This document shows positions 1 to 5,648 of a stretch of DNA of 9,363 bases, one piece after another. Where the stretch lies: contig JAFUPE010000011.1 in the NCBI GenBank assembly GCA_017481395.1, positions 1-9,363 of the forward strand, written 5' to 3'. The number at the start of each line of letters is the position of its first letter. Positions within the stretch are counted from its first letter, which is position 1. The notes below the pieces were generated by a model. That model had not been told where the DNA came from, did no database searches, and saw nothing but the letters and a program-made list of their open reading frames with translations. The position numbers were made by a program, and so were the translations under genes. The stretch is from Ruminococcus sp. GTDB taxonomy: Bacteria; Bacillota_A; Clostridia; Oscillospirales; Acutalibacteraceae.

Positions 1-130
1 CCTCATCGAGGAACCACTGGTAAGACTTCTTCTGAATTTCAATGAGGTTAGGCATCTGGATAACCTCTTCGATATTAGCGAAGCTTACTCTCTCGCTGTT
101 GCCGAGCTTAACGGGCTTAGCGTTAATCAT
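1..130 (-). CDS. rpoB: RNA polymerase beta subunit, N-terminal fragment
   Basis: Partial gene running off the left edge; only the first 43 codons are present. The start is ATG at 130-128. The peptide contains [17 protein letters not shown] and [18 protein letters not shown], the highly conserved opening of bacterial RpoB, the catalytic beta subunit of RNA polymerase. An AGGAG ribosome binding site sits about 11 nt upstream (142-146). A four-codon reading frame (MPND, ATG at 137-135) starts between this site and the rpoB start and overlaps it; this may be chance. Unlike the common Firmicutes order, rplL is not directly upstream: the neighbour is a divergent ECF sigma operon, and rpoB has its own strong promoter and long leader. 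The identification is secure despite the short fragment. Confidence 0.95.
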   Translation of the reverse strand, partial: MINAKPVKLGNSERVSFANIEEVIQMPNLIEIQKKSYQWFLDE

Positions 131-162
131 TAGGCATATCACTCCTTTTTGAAATTCTCAGC

Positions 163-184
163 CGCCTTACCGCAAATGAAGGCG
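163..184 (-). promoter_or_regulatory. Hairpin in the rpoB leader, upstream of the ribosome binding site
   Basis: A perfect 6-bp GC-rich stem (CGCCTT at 163-168, AAGGCG at 179-184) with a 10-nt loop lies about 16 nt upstream of the rpoB Shine-Dalgarno sequence, inside the predicted 5' leader. It could affect translation initiation or mRNA stability. No known riboswitch or r-protein leader was recognised. The pairing is seen; a regulatory role is inference. Confidence 0.35.
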
Positions 185-229
185 ACTTGGGATAATGAAG
201 GTAACAAAAAACTTCCATAAATTTTCTAC

Positions 230-258
230 TTGACAAGTGTTAATTTATGTGATATATT
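230..258 (+). promoter_or_regulatory. Consensus sigma-A promoter facing rpoB transcription
   Basis: The plus strand has a perfect TTGACA (230-235), a 17-bp spacer and TATATT (253-258). A transcript starting near 265 would run rightwards, opposite to rpoB, overlap the first ~50 nt of the rpoB leader as antisense, and reach the ECF sigma gene at 716 only after about 450 nt. A small hairpin (TTCAC 265-269, GTGAA 276-280) lies at its predicted 5' end. It could serve the sigma operon or a small RNA. The match is strong, but its use is unproven. Confidence 0.45.
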
Positions 259-322
259 TCTCAGTTCACTTTTTTGTGAAATCTGAAAAGGGGTAAATCC
301 CCCCATAATGTTACATCATAGC

Positions 323-351
323 ATTATAGAAGAAAATATGCTCAAAGTCAA
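323..351 (-). promoter_or_regulatory. Strong housekeeping promoter of rpoB
   Basis: On the minus strand there is TTGACT (351-346), a 17-bp spacer and a perfect TATAAT (328-323), a near-consensus sigma-A promoter. The predicted start is around 316, giving an rpoB leader of about 185 nt. Directly upstream (354-387) are four A-tracts on the minus strand, the first three with centres about 10-11 bp apart, as expected for a curved UP-element-like region. Such strength suits an RNA polymerase subunit gene. Confidence 0.75.
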
Positions 352-353
352 GG

Positions 354-387
354 TTTTTTTGCCGTTTTTTTGCAATTTTTTCGTTTT
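354..387 (-). promoter_or_regulatory. Phased A-tracts (UP-element-like) upstream of rpoB promoter
   Basis: Runs of T on the plus strand, meaning A-tracts on the minus strand, lie at 354-360, 365-371, 376-381 and 384-387, just upstream of the rpoB -35 element. The first three repeat at roughly one helical turn, which predicts bent DNA and favours contact with the alpha-subunit C-terminal domain. The runs are seen; the UP-element role is inference from established promoter knowledge. Confidence 0.5.
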
Positions 388-456
388 AATTCTAATACGC
401 AATCATTTTTAAAAAACACTCGTTCTCACAAATTCACAGCACACCCGAGTGCGTGT

Positions 457-478
457 ATGGTTTTTAAGCAACCATTTT
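457..478 (+). terminator. Weak possible terminator in the gap
   Basis: A 6-bp stem (ATGGTT 457-462, AACCAT 470-475) with a 7-nt loop is followed by TTT. It could attenuate a transcript from the plus-strand promoter at 230-258. The short stem and short T-run make this a weak call. Confidence 0.2.
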
Positions 479-497
479 ACACCCTTTTGACACTTTT

Positions 498-529
498 TAT
501 GGGGTAAGCGTTTAACAATACACCCCATA
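498..529. promoter_or_regulatory. Perfect 8-bp dyad around a TTGACA site, possible operator
   Basis: TATGGGGT (498-505) and ACCCCATA (522-529) form a perfect inverted repeat with 16 nt between the arms. A perfect TTGACA lies just upstream (487-492), and a poor -10 candidate TTTAAC (511-516, 18-bp spacer) falls between the arms. The dyad could be a repressor site or an RNA hairpin. No regulator family is recognised from the sequence. Confidence 0.3.
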
Positions 530-653
530 TGTTGTATTAATACCGTAGGGAAGTCGTTATAGTGTCCTAATCATTTCATATAAAACATACCTTCTGAAAG
601 GTGAATCCATCCCTACAAAGATTATCTCAGCTTTAAAAAATATCAAAAGCCTC

Positions 654-679
654 TGAACCAAACCAAAAGATAAATCGTA
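654..679 (+). promoter_or_regulatory. Candidate ECF sigma promoter of the first sigma operon
   Basis: TGAACC (654-659), a spacer of exactly 16 bp and CGTA (676-679) closely resemble the TGAAAC-N16-CGTA pattern known for Bacillus ECF sigma factors such as SigW. Transcription would start near 686, about 30 nt before the TTG start codon at 716. Its place directly before an ECF gene suggests autoregulation. Motif and spacing are seen; recognition by this sigma factor is inference. Confidence 0.5.
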
Positions 680-715
680 TATATAGTGAAAGCTTTCAGA
701 AAGGAGAGTGACCCC

Positions 716-1204
716 TTGGATATTACACCTTACGTAAATCTTTACGGCAAAGATTTAACCCGGCTTTGCATTTCCCTTTGCAAAAACCGAGCCGACGCCG
801 AAGACCTTTATCAGATTACGTGGGAAAAGGTGCTTAAAAACATTCGCCGTTATAATAAGGAAATGTCCTTTGACAAATGGCTGTTTGCAATCTGCGTAAA
901 CGCCCATAGGGATATGGTCAAATCTCCCTTTCGCAAAAGGATACACCACTTTAACACTACCGAAGATTTGGAGCTTAGCCTCAACTCTATTCCCGACAAA
1001 GCTATCCCCCGCGACGAATTTATCTCTCTGCACTGTGCTGTCTCAAAGTTAAGCCTTGATAAACGTCAGGTAATTGCCCTTTATTATTTCAAAGATTATA
1101 GCACAAAAGAAGTAGCAGAAATTCTGAACATTCCCGAAGGCACAGTAAAATCCAGACTAAGCAGTGCACGCGAACAAATAAGAAAGGAGCTTTTAAATGA
1201 GTAA
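716..1204 (+). CDS. ECF-type RNA polymerase sigma factor
   Basis: A 162-residue sigma-70 family protein of extracytoplasmic-function size. Region 2 spans about residues 10-66 (DAEDLYQITWEKVL, then FDKWLFAICVNAHRD), for core binding and -10 recognition. Region 4 spans about 105-158, with helix-turn-helix STKEVAEILNIPEGTVKSRL for -35 recognition. No region 1 or 3 is present, as usual for ECF factors. The TTG start at 716 is chosen because AGAAAGGAG (698-706) sits 9 nt upstream; a longer frame from GTG 686 would include this ribosome binding site in its coding part. The gene overlaps the next by 8 nt, indicating translational coupling with the presumed anti-sigma factor. A candidate ECF promoter lies 37 nt upstream of the start. 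Target genes cannot be named from the window. Confidence 0.92.
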   Translation: MDITPYVNLYGKDLTRLCISLCKNRADAEDLYQITWEKVLKNIRRYNKEMSFDKWLFAICVNAHRDMVKSPFRKRIHHFNTTEDLELSLNSIPDKAIPRDEFISLHCAVSKLSLDKRQVIALYYFKDYSTKEVAEILNIPEGTVKSRLSSAREQIRKELLNE

Positions 1205-2240
1205 CTTTAACGACGAGAAAATCGACAAAATGCTTAAAGCCTACTGCACCCGCAGTGATGAAACCTTTACCTTTAATAAACCTAAAAAAATAAAGCACAC
1301 CGCCCTTATTGCCGCCTGCCTTGTGCTGGTAATTTTAGCAGGCGTTATATTTGTACCCCATCTCTTTCCAAATCACAAAAACAGCGGATTTATAATCGTT
1401 GCCAACGCTAAGTCTTTAGACGAAACAGGCTTAGCCTCGGCAGACGAAATAACTAAAGAGTATTACGTAGAGCTTGAAAACCCCACAGGAAATGTTGTGT
1501 TTTTCGATTATGACGAAATACTCAATCCCGACGCACCGGGGTACGACCTAACGCAAAGGTATCTTTTTCAGAGCTTTGCTACAAACCTTAATATCAACGT
1601 TGTAGGCGAAGACATAAAAACCATCACCTATAAATTCAACAAAGGTGCTATAACCCCTGTGTGCACACCTATTGAGCATATCGAAGATGGGAAAGGCAGT
1701 ATGTTTTTTGCATACAACTTCTGTTGTACCGAGGTTGCATTTGATAAAAAACCTGATGAAATATTCATTCTCGGTTTTAACCCTGTGTATAATCCCGATG
1801 CAACCTATGAGCTTTCCCGAATATATTACTCTTCTCCCGATGCTATCGTTAAGTATCATCACAGCTTTCTTGAGACAAGAAATTATGTTTTCTCTGAAAA
1901 CTACGGAGAGCTTGAAGCACAGTATGGTTGGGAAAAGAGCCTCAGCTACGGCTACCGAAGCTCTGACCCTCCTGTAGCAAATGAGGAAGAAATCAACACC
2001 CTCAAAGAGCTTGCACAGGCTGACGATATGTTAGGCTTTTTCAATTACCAAAATCAGATTTTCAAACGCCTTGTTGACGGCACCACCATTGATATAACTG
2101 TAACATACAACTCAGGCGCAAGCGAAACCAAAACCATTGAGCTTATATATACGCCCATAGAAGCAACCGATATAGAGTGGTACTCAAAGGAACCCGCCAA
2201 TACCAACTCAAACGGCATTATAAGTGCAAGACTTAAATAA
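1197..2240 (+). CDS. Single-pass membrane protein, presumed anti-sigma factor
   Basis: A 347-residue protein with a short N-terminal cytoplasmic part (about 1-33), one hydrophobic segment (about 34-57, TALIAACLVLVILAGVIFV) and a large exported C-terminal region of about 290 residues. The distal part looks beta-rich (for example IDITVTYNSG near 300). The start ATG at 1197 lies inside the last codons of the sigma gene (8-nt overlap), with AAAGGAG (1183-1189) 7 nt upstream. Overlap with an ECF gene plus an N-in single-pass topology fits an anti-sigma factor that holds the sigma at the membrane and senses envelope signals. No zinc-finger (HxxxCxxC) anti-sigma motif and no domain I can name is visible, so the role rests on context and topology. 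The signal sensed is unknown. A strong terminator follows. Confidence 0.75.
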   Translation: MSNFNDEKIDKMLKAYCTRSDETFTFNKPKKIKHTALIAACLVLVILAGVIFVPHLFPNHKNSGFIIVANAKSLDETGLASADEITKEYYVELENPTGNVVFFDYDEILNPDAPGYDLTQRYLFQSFATNLNINVVGEDIKTITYKFNKGAITPVCTPIEHIEDGKGSMFFAYNFCCTEVAFDKKPDEIFILGFNPVYNPDATYELSRIYYSSPDAIVKYHHSFLETRNYVFSENYGELEAQYGWEKSLSYGYRSSDPPVANEEEINTLKELAQADDMLGFFNYQNQIFKRLVDGTTIDITVTYNSGASETKTIELIYTPIEATDIEWYSKEPANTNSNGIISARLK

Positions 2241-2272
2241 CCGACAATCTCCATTTTTACAATCTCAATAAC

Positions 2273-2320
2273 GAAAGCTCCGCAGATACGAAAAAATCTG
2301 CGGAGCTTTCACTTTATCCT
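2273..2320 (+). terminator. Strong intrinsic terminator of the first ECF operon
   Basis: A perfect 15-bp stem (2273-2287 pairing with 2296-2310) with an 8-nt A-rich loop begins 32 nt after the stop codon at 2240. The 3' arm ends in CTTTC, followed by a U-rich but interrupted tail (ACTTTATCC). It may also stop transcription of the convergent serpin operon. Confidence 0.8.
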
Positions 2321-2347
2321 ATTGTCCATATACCGATAATAATTTTT

Positions 2348-2373
2348 CGTAGGGGCGATTATCAATCGCCCGC
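2348..2373. repeat. GTAGGGGCG hairpin repeat, copy 1
   Basis: GTAGGGGCG at 2349-2357 opens a hairpin with a perfect 8-bp stem (GGGCGATT 2353-2360, AATCGCCC 2364-2371) and a 3-nt loop, ending in GC. A shorter version occurs at 3819-3837 on the other strand. It resembles short palindromic intergenic repeats of clostridial genomes. I cannot name a family with certainty, and there is no coding capacity. Confidence 0.55.
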
Positions 2374-2485
2374 TATACGTTGTGGTAATGCAAAACCTTT
2401 CGGGCTGATAATACCCTCCTCTACTATAGTATTTAATCTCTACTTCAAAAATCTACCAATCGCAGGTAATGCGTGCCACCTTAAC
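2374..2485. other. Intergenic stretch without recognised features
   Basis: Between the hairpin repeat and the hairpin array no coding frame, promoter or RNA gene was recognised on either strand. A small palindrome ACTATAGT is present near 2422. The part from about 2460 (with ATCGCAGG, and GGT/ACC ends at 2465-2480) may be a decayed outer unit of the adjacent array, but this is weak. Confidence 0.4.
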
Positions 2486-2575
2486 GTTTGCCATAGGCAA
2501 ACATATCGCACCGCGAAAACGGTATATCGCATTGGCAAGGCCAATATATCGCGTGAGCGAAAGCTAACATATCGC
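2486..2575. repeat. Tandem array of four hairpins, each followed by ATATCGC
   Basis: The heptamer ATATCGC occurs at 2503-2509, 2524-2530, 2546-2552 and 2569-2575, a period of 21-23 bp. Each copy is preceded by a different small inverted repeat. At 2486-2502 the stem is 7 bp with loop ATA. At 2511-2522 it is CCG/CGG. At 2531-2545 it is 6 bp (ATTGGC/GCCAAT). At 2553-2568 it is GTGAGC/GCTAAC with a GAAA loop and one mismatch. Stem sequences differ while the linker is constant, so pairing rather than sequence appears to be kept. The array ends 7 bp from the serpin stop codon and would form the 3' untranslated region of the serpin mRNA (minus-strand reading GCGATAT plus hairpin). Confidence 0.7.
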
Positions 2576-2582
2576 ATCAGAA

Positions 2583-3800
2583 TTATTCAACACTCATAAG
2601 CGTTCCCATAAAAATCGGGATGTTATTTTCCATATCCACAATCATATACACAAAGGGTCTGTCAAGGGTTACCTCTTTGGGATTTTGAGGTACACCTGCA
2701 GCACGCATAACAACTGCTGTAGATGCACCTGCCTTTGTACCCTGCTCGGCTACTGTGATTTTTGTGCTGTGCAGTACATCTCCTATCCAGATGTTACCGC
2801 CCTTAATCTGACCAAGCCCGCTAAAATCCGCTTTTTCCTCGTCAAAGGCTTTTTCCATACCCATATCTTTAAGAACAGACTTAAGGTTTAAATCCGTTTC
2901 GTACTCAAACTTAGGAATTTTTGCATGAACTTCGCTTTCCTCAGCATTTTCTAAAAGCTCTTCAAGCTTTTCGCCGTCAAGTGTGCTTACATACTCCTCT
3001 ACACTTATGCCCTCATCGGGAAGCAGTGCTACAAAAGCATACTTTCTGCCCTCGTAGTATTTTACAAATCCTGCCCCATTTTCGTCTTTAATATAGGAGC
3101 TTTCAGAACTACACATATACTTTACAGGCAGGGTTTCACCCTTTTCTGTAACAAAAACTCCGTCATCCATCTGATGCTCGTCGTAAACTTCTTCCCACTT
3201 AGAGTCAAAAAGCAAAGCATTTACCAAACACATAACAGCCTCCGGTTCAAGCTCGTTTATGATGCTATCAATCATACCCTCGGTTTTATCACTTACCCAA
3301 GAGTTGATTTCCTTGACTGCTTTGGTACTGAATGGTATCTCAAAAACATCTGCGTTATGATATGCTGAGTTTTCCTGAAGAAAACTCTTATCAACTTCAA
3401 AGCTGTCAATATTATTTATCCACAGAGAGTTTGCCATGCTAAGCTGTTCATCACTGTTCAAATATGAAAGTGCAAGCTTTCTTAAATCTTCAACGTCCAT
3501 TCCTAAGGTGCTTTTAATTTCTTCAAGTGTCTCGTTATTTGCACCCTCTGCTACCATAGCCAATGCAAGGGCAACGGACAAGGGCGACACAAGAGTGCTA
3601 TTCTCGCCCTCAAGACACTCGGCAAAAAGCTTAGTCGCAAAATCTGTGTAATCCTCTGCCTTAAAGATATCGTCATAAAGCACATATGTATCAGGCTCAA
3701 CTTTATCGCTTAAATTTTTAACGTCATCTGTGCAACCCGAAAGCACAAAAGAAAGCGTGAGAGATAAAATTAAAATAATCACTGTAATCTTAGTTTTCAT
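2583..3800 (-). CDS. Lipoprotein-anchored serpin (serine protease inhibitor)
   Basis: A full-length serpin of 405 residues. The N-terminus is a lipoprotein signal peptide with lipobox LSGC, lipidated Cys at 23, predicting anchoring to the outer face of the membrane. Serpin core motifs appear in order: SPLSVALALAMVAEGA (about 72-87), INSWVSDKTEGMI (165-177), LVNALLFDSKW (192-202), YAFVALLPDEG (254-264), IPKFEYETD and the C-terminal RPFVYMI and IPIFMGTL. The hinge EQGTKAGAST starts at residue 352 and is of the inhibitory type; counting 17 residues from its Glu puts the scissile bond near Ala368-Gly369. Inhibitory serpins trap proteases covalently. The ATG at 3800 is chosen over 3809 because AAAGGA (3809-3814) overlaps the earlier codon and lies 8 nt from the later one. 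It follows the anti-sigma gene by 33 nt with no separate promoter seen, suggesting co-transcription. Confidence 0.93.
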   Translation of the reverse strand: MKTKITVIILILSLTLSFVLSGCTDDVKNLSDKVEPDTYVLYDDIFKAEDYTDFATKLFAECLEGENSTLVSPLSVALALAMVAEGANNETLEEIKSTLGMDVEDLRKLALSYLNSDEQLSMANSLWINNIDSFEVDKSFLQENSAYHNADVFEIPFSTKAVKEINSWVSDKTEGMIDSIINELEPEAVMCLVNALLFDSKWEEVYDEHQMDDGVFVTEKGETLPVKYMCSSESSYIKDENGAGFVKYYEGRKYAFVALLPDEGISVEEYVSTLDGEKLEELLENAEESEVHAKIPKFEYETDLNLKSVLKDMGMEKAFDEEKADFSGLGQIKGGNIWIGDVLHSTKITVAEQGTKAGASTAVVMRAAGVPQNPKEVTLDRPFVYMIVDMENNIPIFMGTLMSVE

Positions 3801-3818
3801 ATATACCATCCTTTCTTT

Positions 3819-3837
3819 GCGGGTTAGCCGCCCCTAC
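3819..3837 (-). repeat. GTAGGGGCG hairpin repeat, copy 2, overlapping a stop codon
   Basis: On the minus strand GTAGGGGCG begins at 3837 and continues through a small hairpin (GCGG, loop CTAAC, CCGC) to GC at 3819. The TAG stop codon of the upstream gene (3836-3834) is the TAG of this repeat. It fills most of the 33-nt gap before the serpin and lies just upstream of the serpin ribosome binding site, so it could influence read-through or translation within the operon. Confidence 0.5.
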
Positions 3838-5051
3838 TCATAAAGCCAAATTCTATCGGCTATATAAATCCTTTCCTCTGTTGATATTTTGACAAAGTCC
3901 TTATAGCTTACCTCAACTATCGTACCCACAGGGAAATCCTCTTCCGTTGGGGCCAATGTAATACGGGTTGTGGCGTCATTAATCTTCGTTTTTGTTCGCG
4001 TGTTCTCTGTAAACTCAACCGTCGTTACATGTGATGTATAATGTAAAGATAAAGTACCGTTTTCACCGCAAAGGGTTCCTGTAAAACCATTATCGTTCCA
4101 CTCGTCAATCCTTACCAGCACAGTCTGCAAAGTTCTTATATCGCCGATAGAATAAATAAGGATTTCCGACTCAGACAAAAATTCAGGTGCATTATTATCA
4201 TTCAGCAAAACCTCTACCCTGCTTCCCACAGGAAAATCCGCTTCAGTGGGAATGCGGTTTTCTGCCTTTTTTCCGTCTTTCTTTACAGTTATATTGTTAT
4301 CAAACTTAACCGTAACCTCTTTATCCAAAGGCAGCTCGCCGCTGCTTTCCTTTGAGCCTTTGATTATTCCCTCAAACTCTTTTTTGCCCCACTCTGTAAT
4401 CTCTACATAATAATAGGTCATCATACTGCCGGGACCTCTGAGAGGCTCTGATGATTTAACCGCTTTTATAGACAACGCGTTTATAACTTTATCTGCCTTA
4501 CTATTCAAAAAGCTGTTTCTCGATTTATTAAAAACCACATACAGCTTACTGCCCACCGAAAAATCCTCTTGAGTAGGCCGGCGATGCTCATAATAAAGCT
4601 CGCCTGACTCCTGACCTGAGCTTAAACCAACATATATATTTTTGTCAAACTTCACCTTAACCCTTGTTCCGTTAGAAAAGTCATCGTTCTGACCCTCAAG
4701 AACCATTGCATAGAAATAGGTTCTTTTCCACTCTGTTATCTCAAGATACACTGCATTATTAAACGGGGTCATTGACCCTGCGGCATAAGAAAAGCCTCCT
4801 AACCAATCGCCTGAACCATATTTATATTCTTCTGCAAGTGTAGCGTTTATGTCACTACCGCGTAAAGGTAATTCACAATGACCAACACTGCCTATAACAG
4901 CCGTTAACGCTATGCAAAGGCAGGCAGCAACAGATAAGACTTTTATCCAGATGCTTTTGTAGTTTCTCTTTTTATCTCTTAAAGCCTGAGTTTCTTCAAT
5001 TATATCGTCGTCAAGAAAGCTTAATGCATCGCTTAAACGTTCTGCTTTCAT
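3834..5051 (-). CDS. Membrane protein with three repeated exported domains, presumed anti-sigma factor
   Basis: A 405-residue protein with a cytoplasmic N-terminus (about 1-33, LSDALSFLDDDIIEETQALR), one membrane segment (about 34-55) and a large exported part. The exported part holds three related units at about 101-174, 214-284 and 311-384. Each opens with a strand and EW (VYLEITEW, YYVEITEW, VLVRIDEW), continues with a V(K/E)F segment, and ends with PT(Q/E)xDF(S/P)VG followed by a beta strand. PLRG precedes units 1 and 2. The pattern suggests small beta-barrel domains, possibly OB-like, though I cannot assign a family. The start overlaps the sigma stop by 4 nt (ATGA), with AAGGAGG 10 nt upstream. 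Coupling and topology point to an anti-sigma factor with a sensory exterior. The stop codon lies in a hairpin repeat. Confidence 0.78.
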   Translation of the reverse strand: MKAERLSDALSFLDDDIIEETQALRDKKRNYKSIWIKVLSVAACLCIALTAVIGSVGHCELPLRGSDINATLAEEYKYGSGDWLGGFSYAAGSMTPFNNAVYLEITEWKRTYFYAMVLEGQNDDFSNGTRVKVKFDKNIYVGLSSGQESGELYYEHRRPTQEDFSVGSKLYVVFNKSRNSFLNSKADKVINALSIKAVKSSEPLRGPGSMMTYYYVEITEWGKKEFEGIIKGSKESSGELPLDKEVTVKFDNNITVKKDGKKAENRIPTEADFPVGSRVEVLLNDNNAPEFLSESEILIYSIGDIRTLQTVLVRIDEWNDNGFTGTLCGENGTLSLHYTSHVTTVEFTENTRTKTKINDATTRITLAPTEEDFPVGTIVEVSYKDFVKISTEERIYIADRIWLYE

Positions 5052-5608
5052 ATATCGTACCCCTCCTTTAAAAGATAATCCTTAAGCTCGAGCCTTACAC
5101 GGTAAAGGGTGGTTTTAACTTTACTCTCGCTCATTTTGGTATAACGCGCTACATCCTTAACAGAATCACAAAAGTAGTACCTGCCTACAAAAAGTGTGCG
5201 TCGTTCCTGCGAAAGTGTCCGCAAAAAATTGCTTATAGCCTTGCCTAAGTCCTTGTTTTCTAATTTTTCTTCCAAACTCTCTTTTGATTTCACGCAGTCT
5301 TCAAGCTCCGAAAGAGAAAGGGCATATTGTGAAGCCTTGCGTTTTGCAGAATTTTTACGACGGAAAATATCAATAGAAATCCGCCTTGTAAGCTTACCTA
5401 AATATGTAGAGAGCACAGCAGGCCTTTGAGGCGGAATAGAATTCCATGCCGCAAGATATGTGTCGTTAACACTTTCTTCCGCATCCGAATTGTCGTTAAG
5501 AACGCCAAAGGCTATTTTGTATAGATATCTGCCATACTTCGACTCGGTCTCGTTCAAAGCCTGCTCGTCACGCAAAAAGTAAAGCTCTACTATTTCCTTG
5601 TCCTGCAT
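5048..5608 (-). CDS. ECF-type RNA polymerase sigma factor of the serpin operon
   Basis: A 186-residue sigma-70 family protein. Region 2 lies at about 15-85 (YLYKIAFGVLNDNSDAEESVNDTYLAAW, split here for reading as YLYKIAFGVLNDN then SDAEESVNDTYLAAW, followed by LTRRISIDIFRR). Region 4 lies at about 128-182, with helix-turn-helix KDVARYTKMSESKVKTTLYR. The DTYLAAWNSIPPQRP stretch is typical of a clostridial ECF-like group. The ATG at 5608 is chosen because GGAGG (5617-5621) lies 8 nt upstream; a start at 5632 would place that site inside the gene. It is the first gene of a presumed operon with the anti-sigma (4-nt overlap) and the serpin. Two candidate promoters lie upstream: one ECF-like, suggesting autoregulation, and one extended -10 housekeeping type. 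Confidence 0.92.
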   Translation of the reverse strand: MQDKEIVELYFLRDEQALNETESKYGRYLYKIAFGVLNDNSDAEESVNDTYLAAWNSIPPQRPAVLSTYLGKLTRRISIDIFRRKNSAKRKASQYALSLSELEDCVKSKESLEEKLENKDLGKAISNFLRTLSQERRTLFVGRYYFCDSVKDVARYTKMSESKVKTTLYRVRLELKDYLLKEGYDI

Positions 5609-5648
5609 ATAACCACCCTCCTTTTTCTTCATATCCTCTACCTTATAT

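Noticed and set aside
308..412. Plus-strand 34-codon frame with a hydrophobic end, like a small membrane protein
   Set aside because: The hydrophobic Phe/Leu/Ile codons come from the T-runs of the rpoB UP-element-like region, the frame overlaps the rpoB promoter, and its Shine-Dalgarno-like AAGGGG is about 14 nt away and partly paired.
686..715. GTG at 686 as the start of the first sigma gene
   Set aside because: The extension would include the AGAAAGGAG ribosome binding site, and transcription from the ECF-type promoter would begin at about this codon; the TTG at 716 has ideal spacing.
1548..1862. Minus-strand 104-codon frame inside the first anti-sigma gene, and a similar plus-strand frame at 1672-1977
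   Set aside because: Both lie wholly within a well-supported gene on other frames and lack domains or ribosome binding sites that would justify them.
2486..2575. CRISPR array
   Set aside because: The 7-bp constant element and 13-16-bp palindromic intervals are far shorter than CRISPR repeats and spacers, and no cas gene is present.
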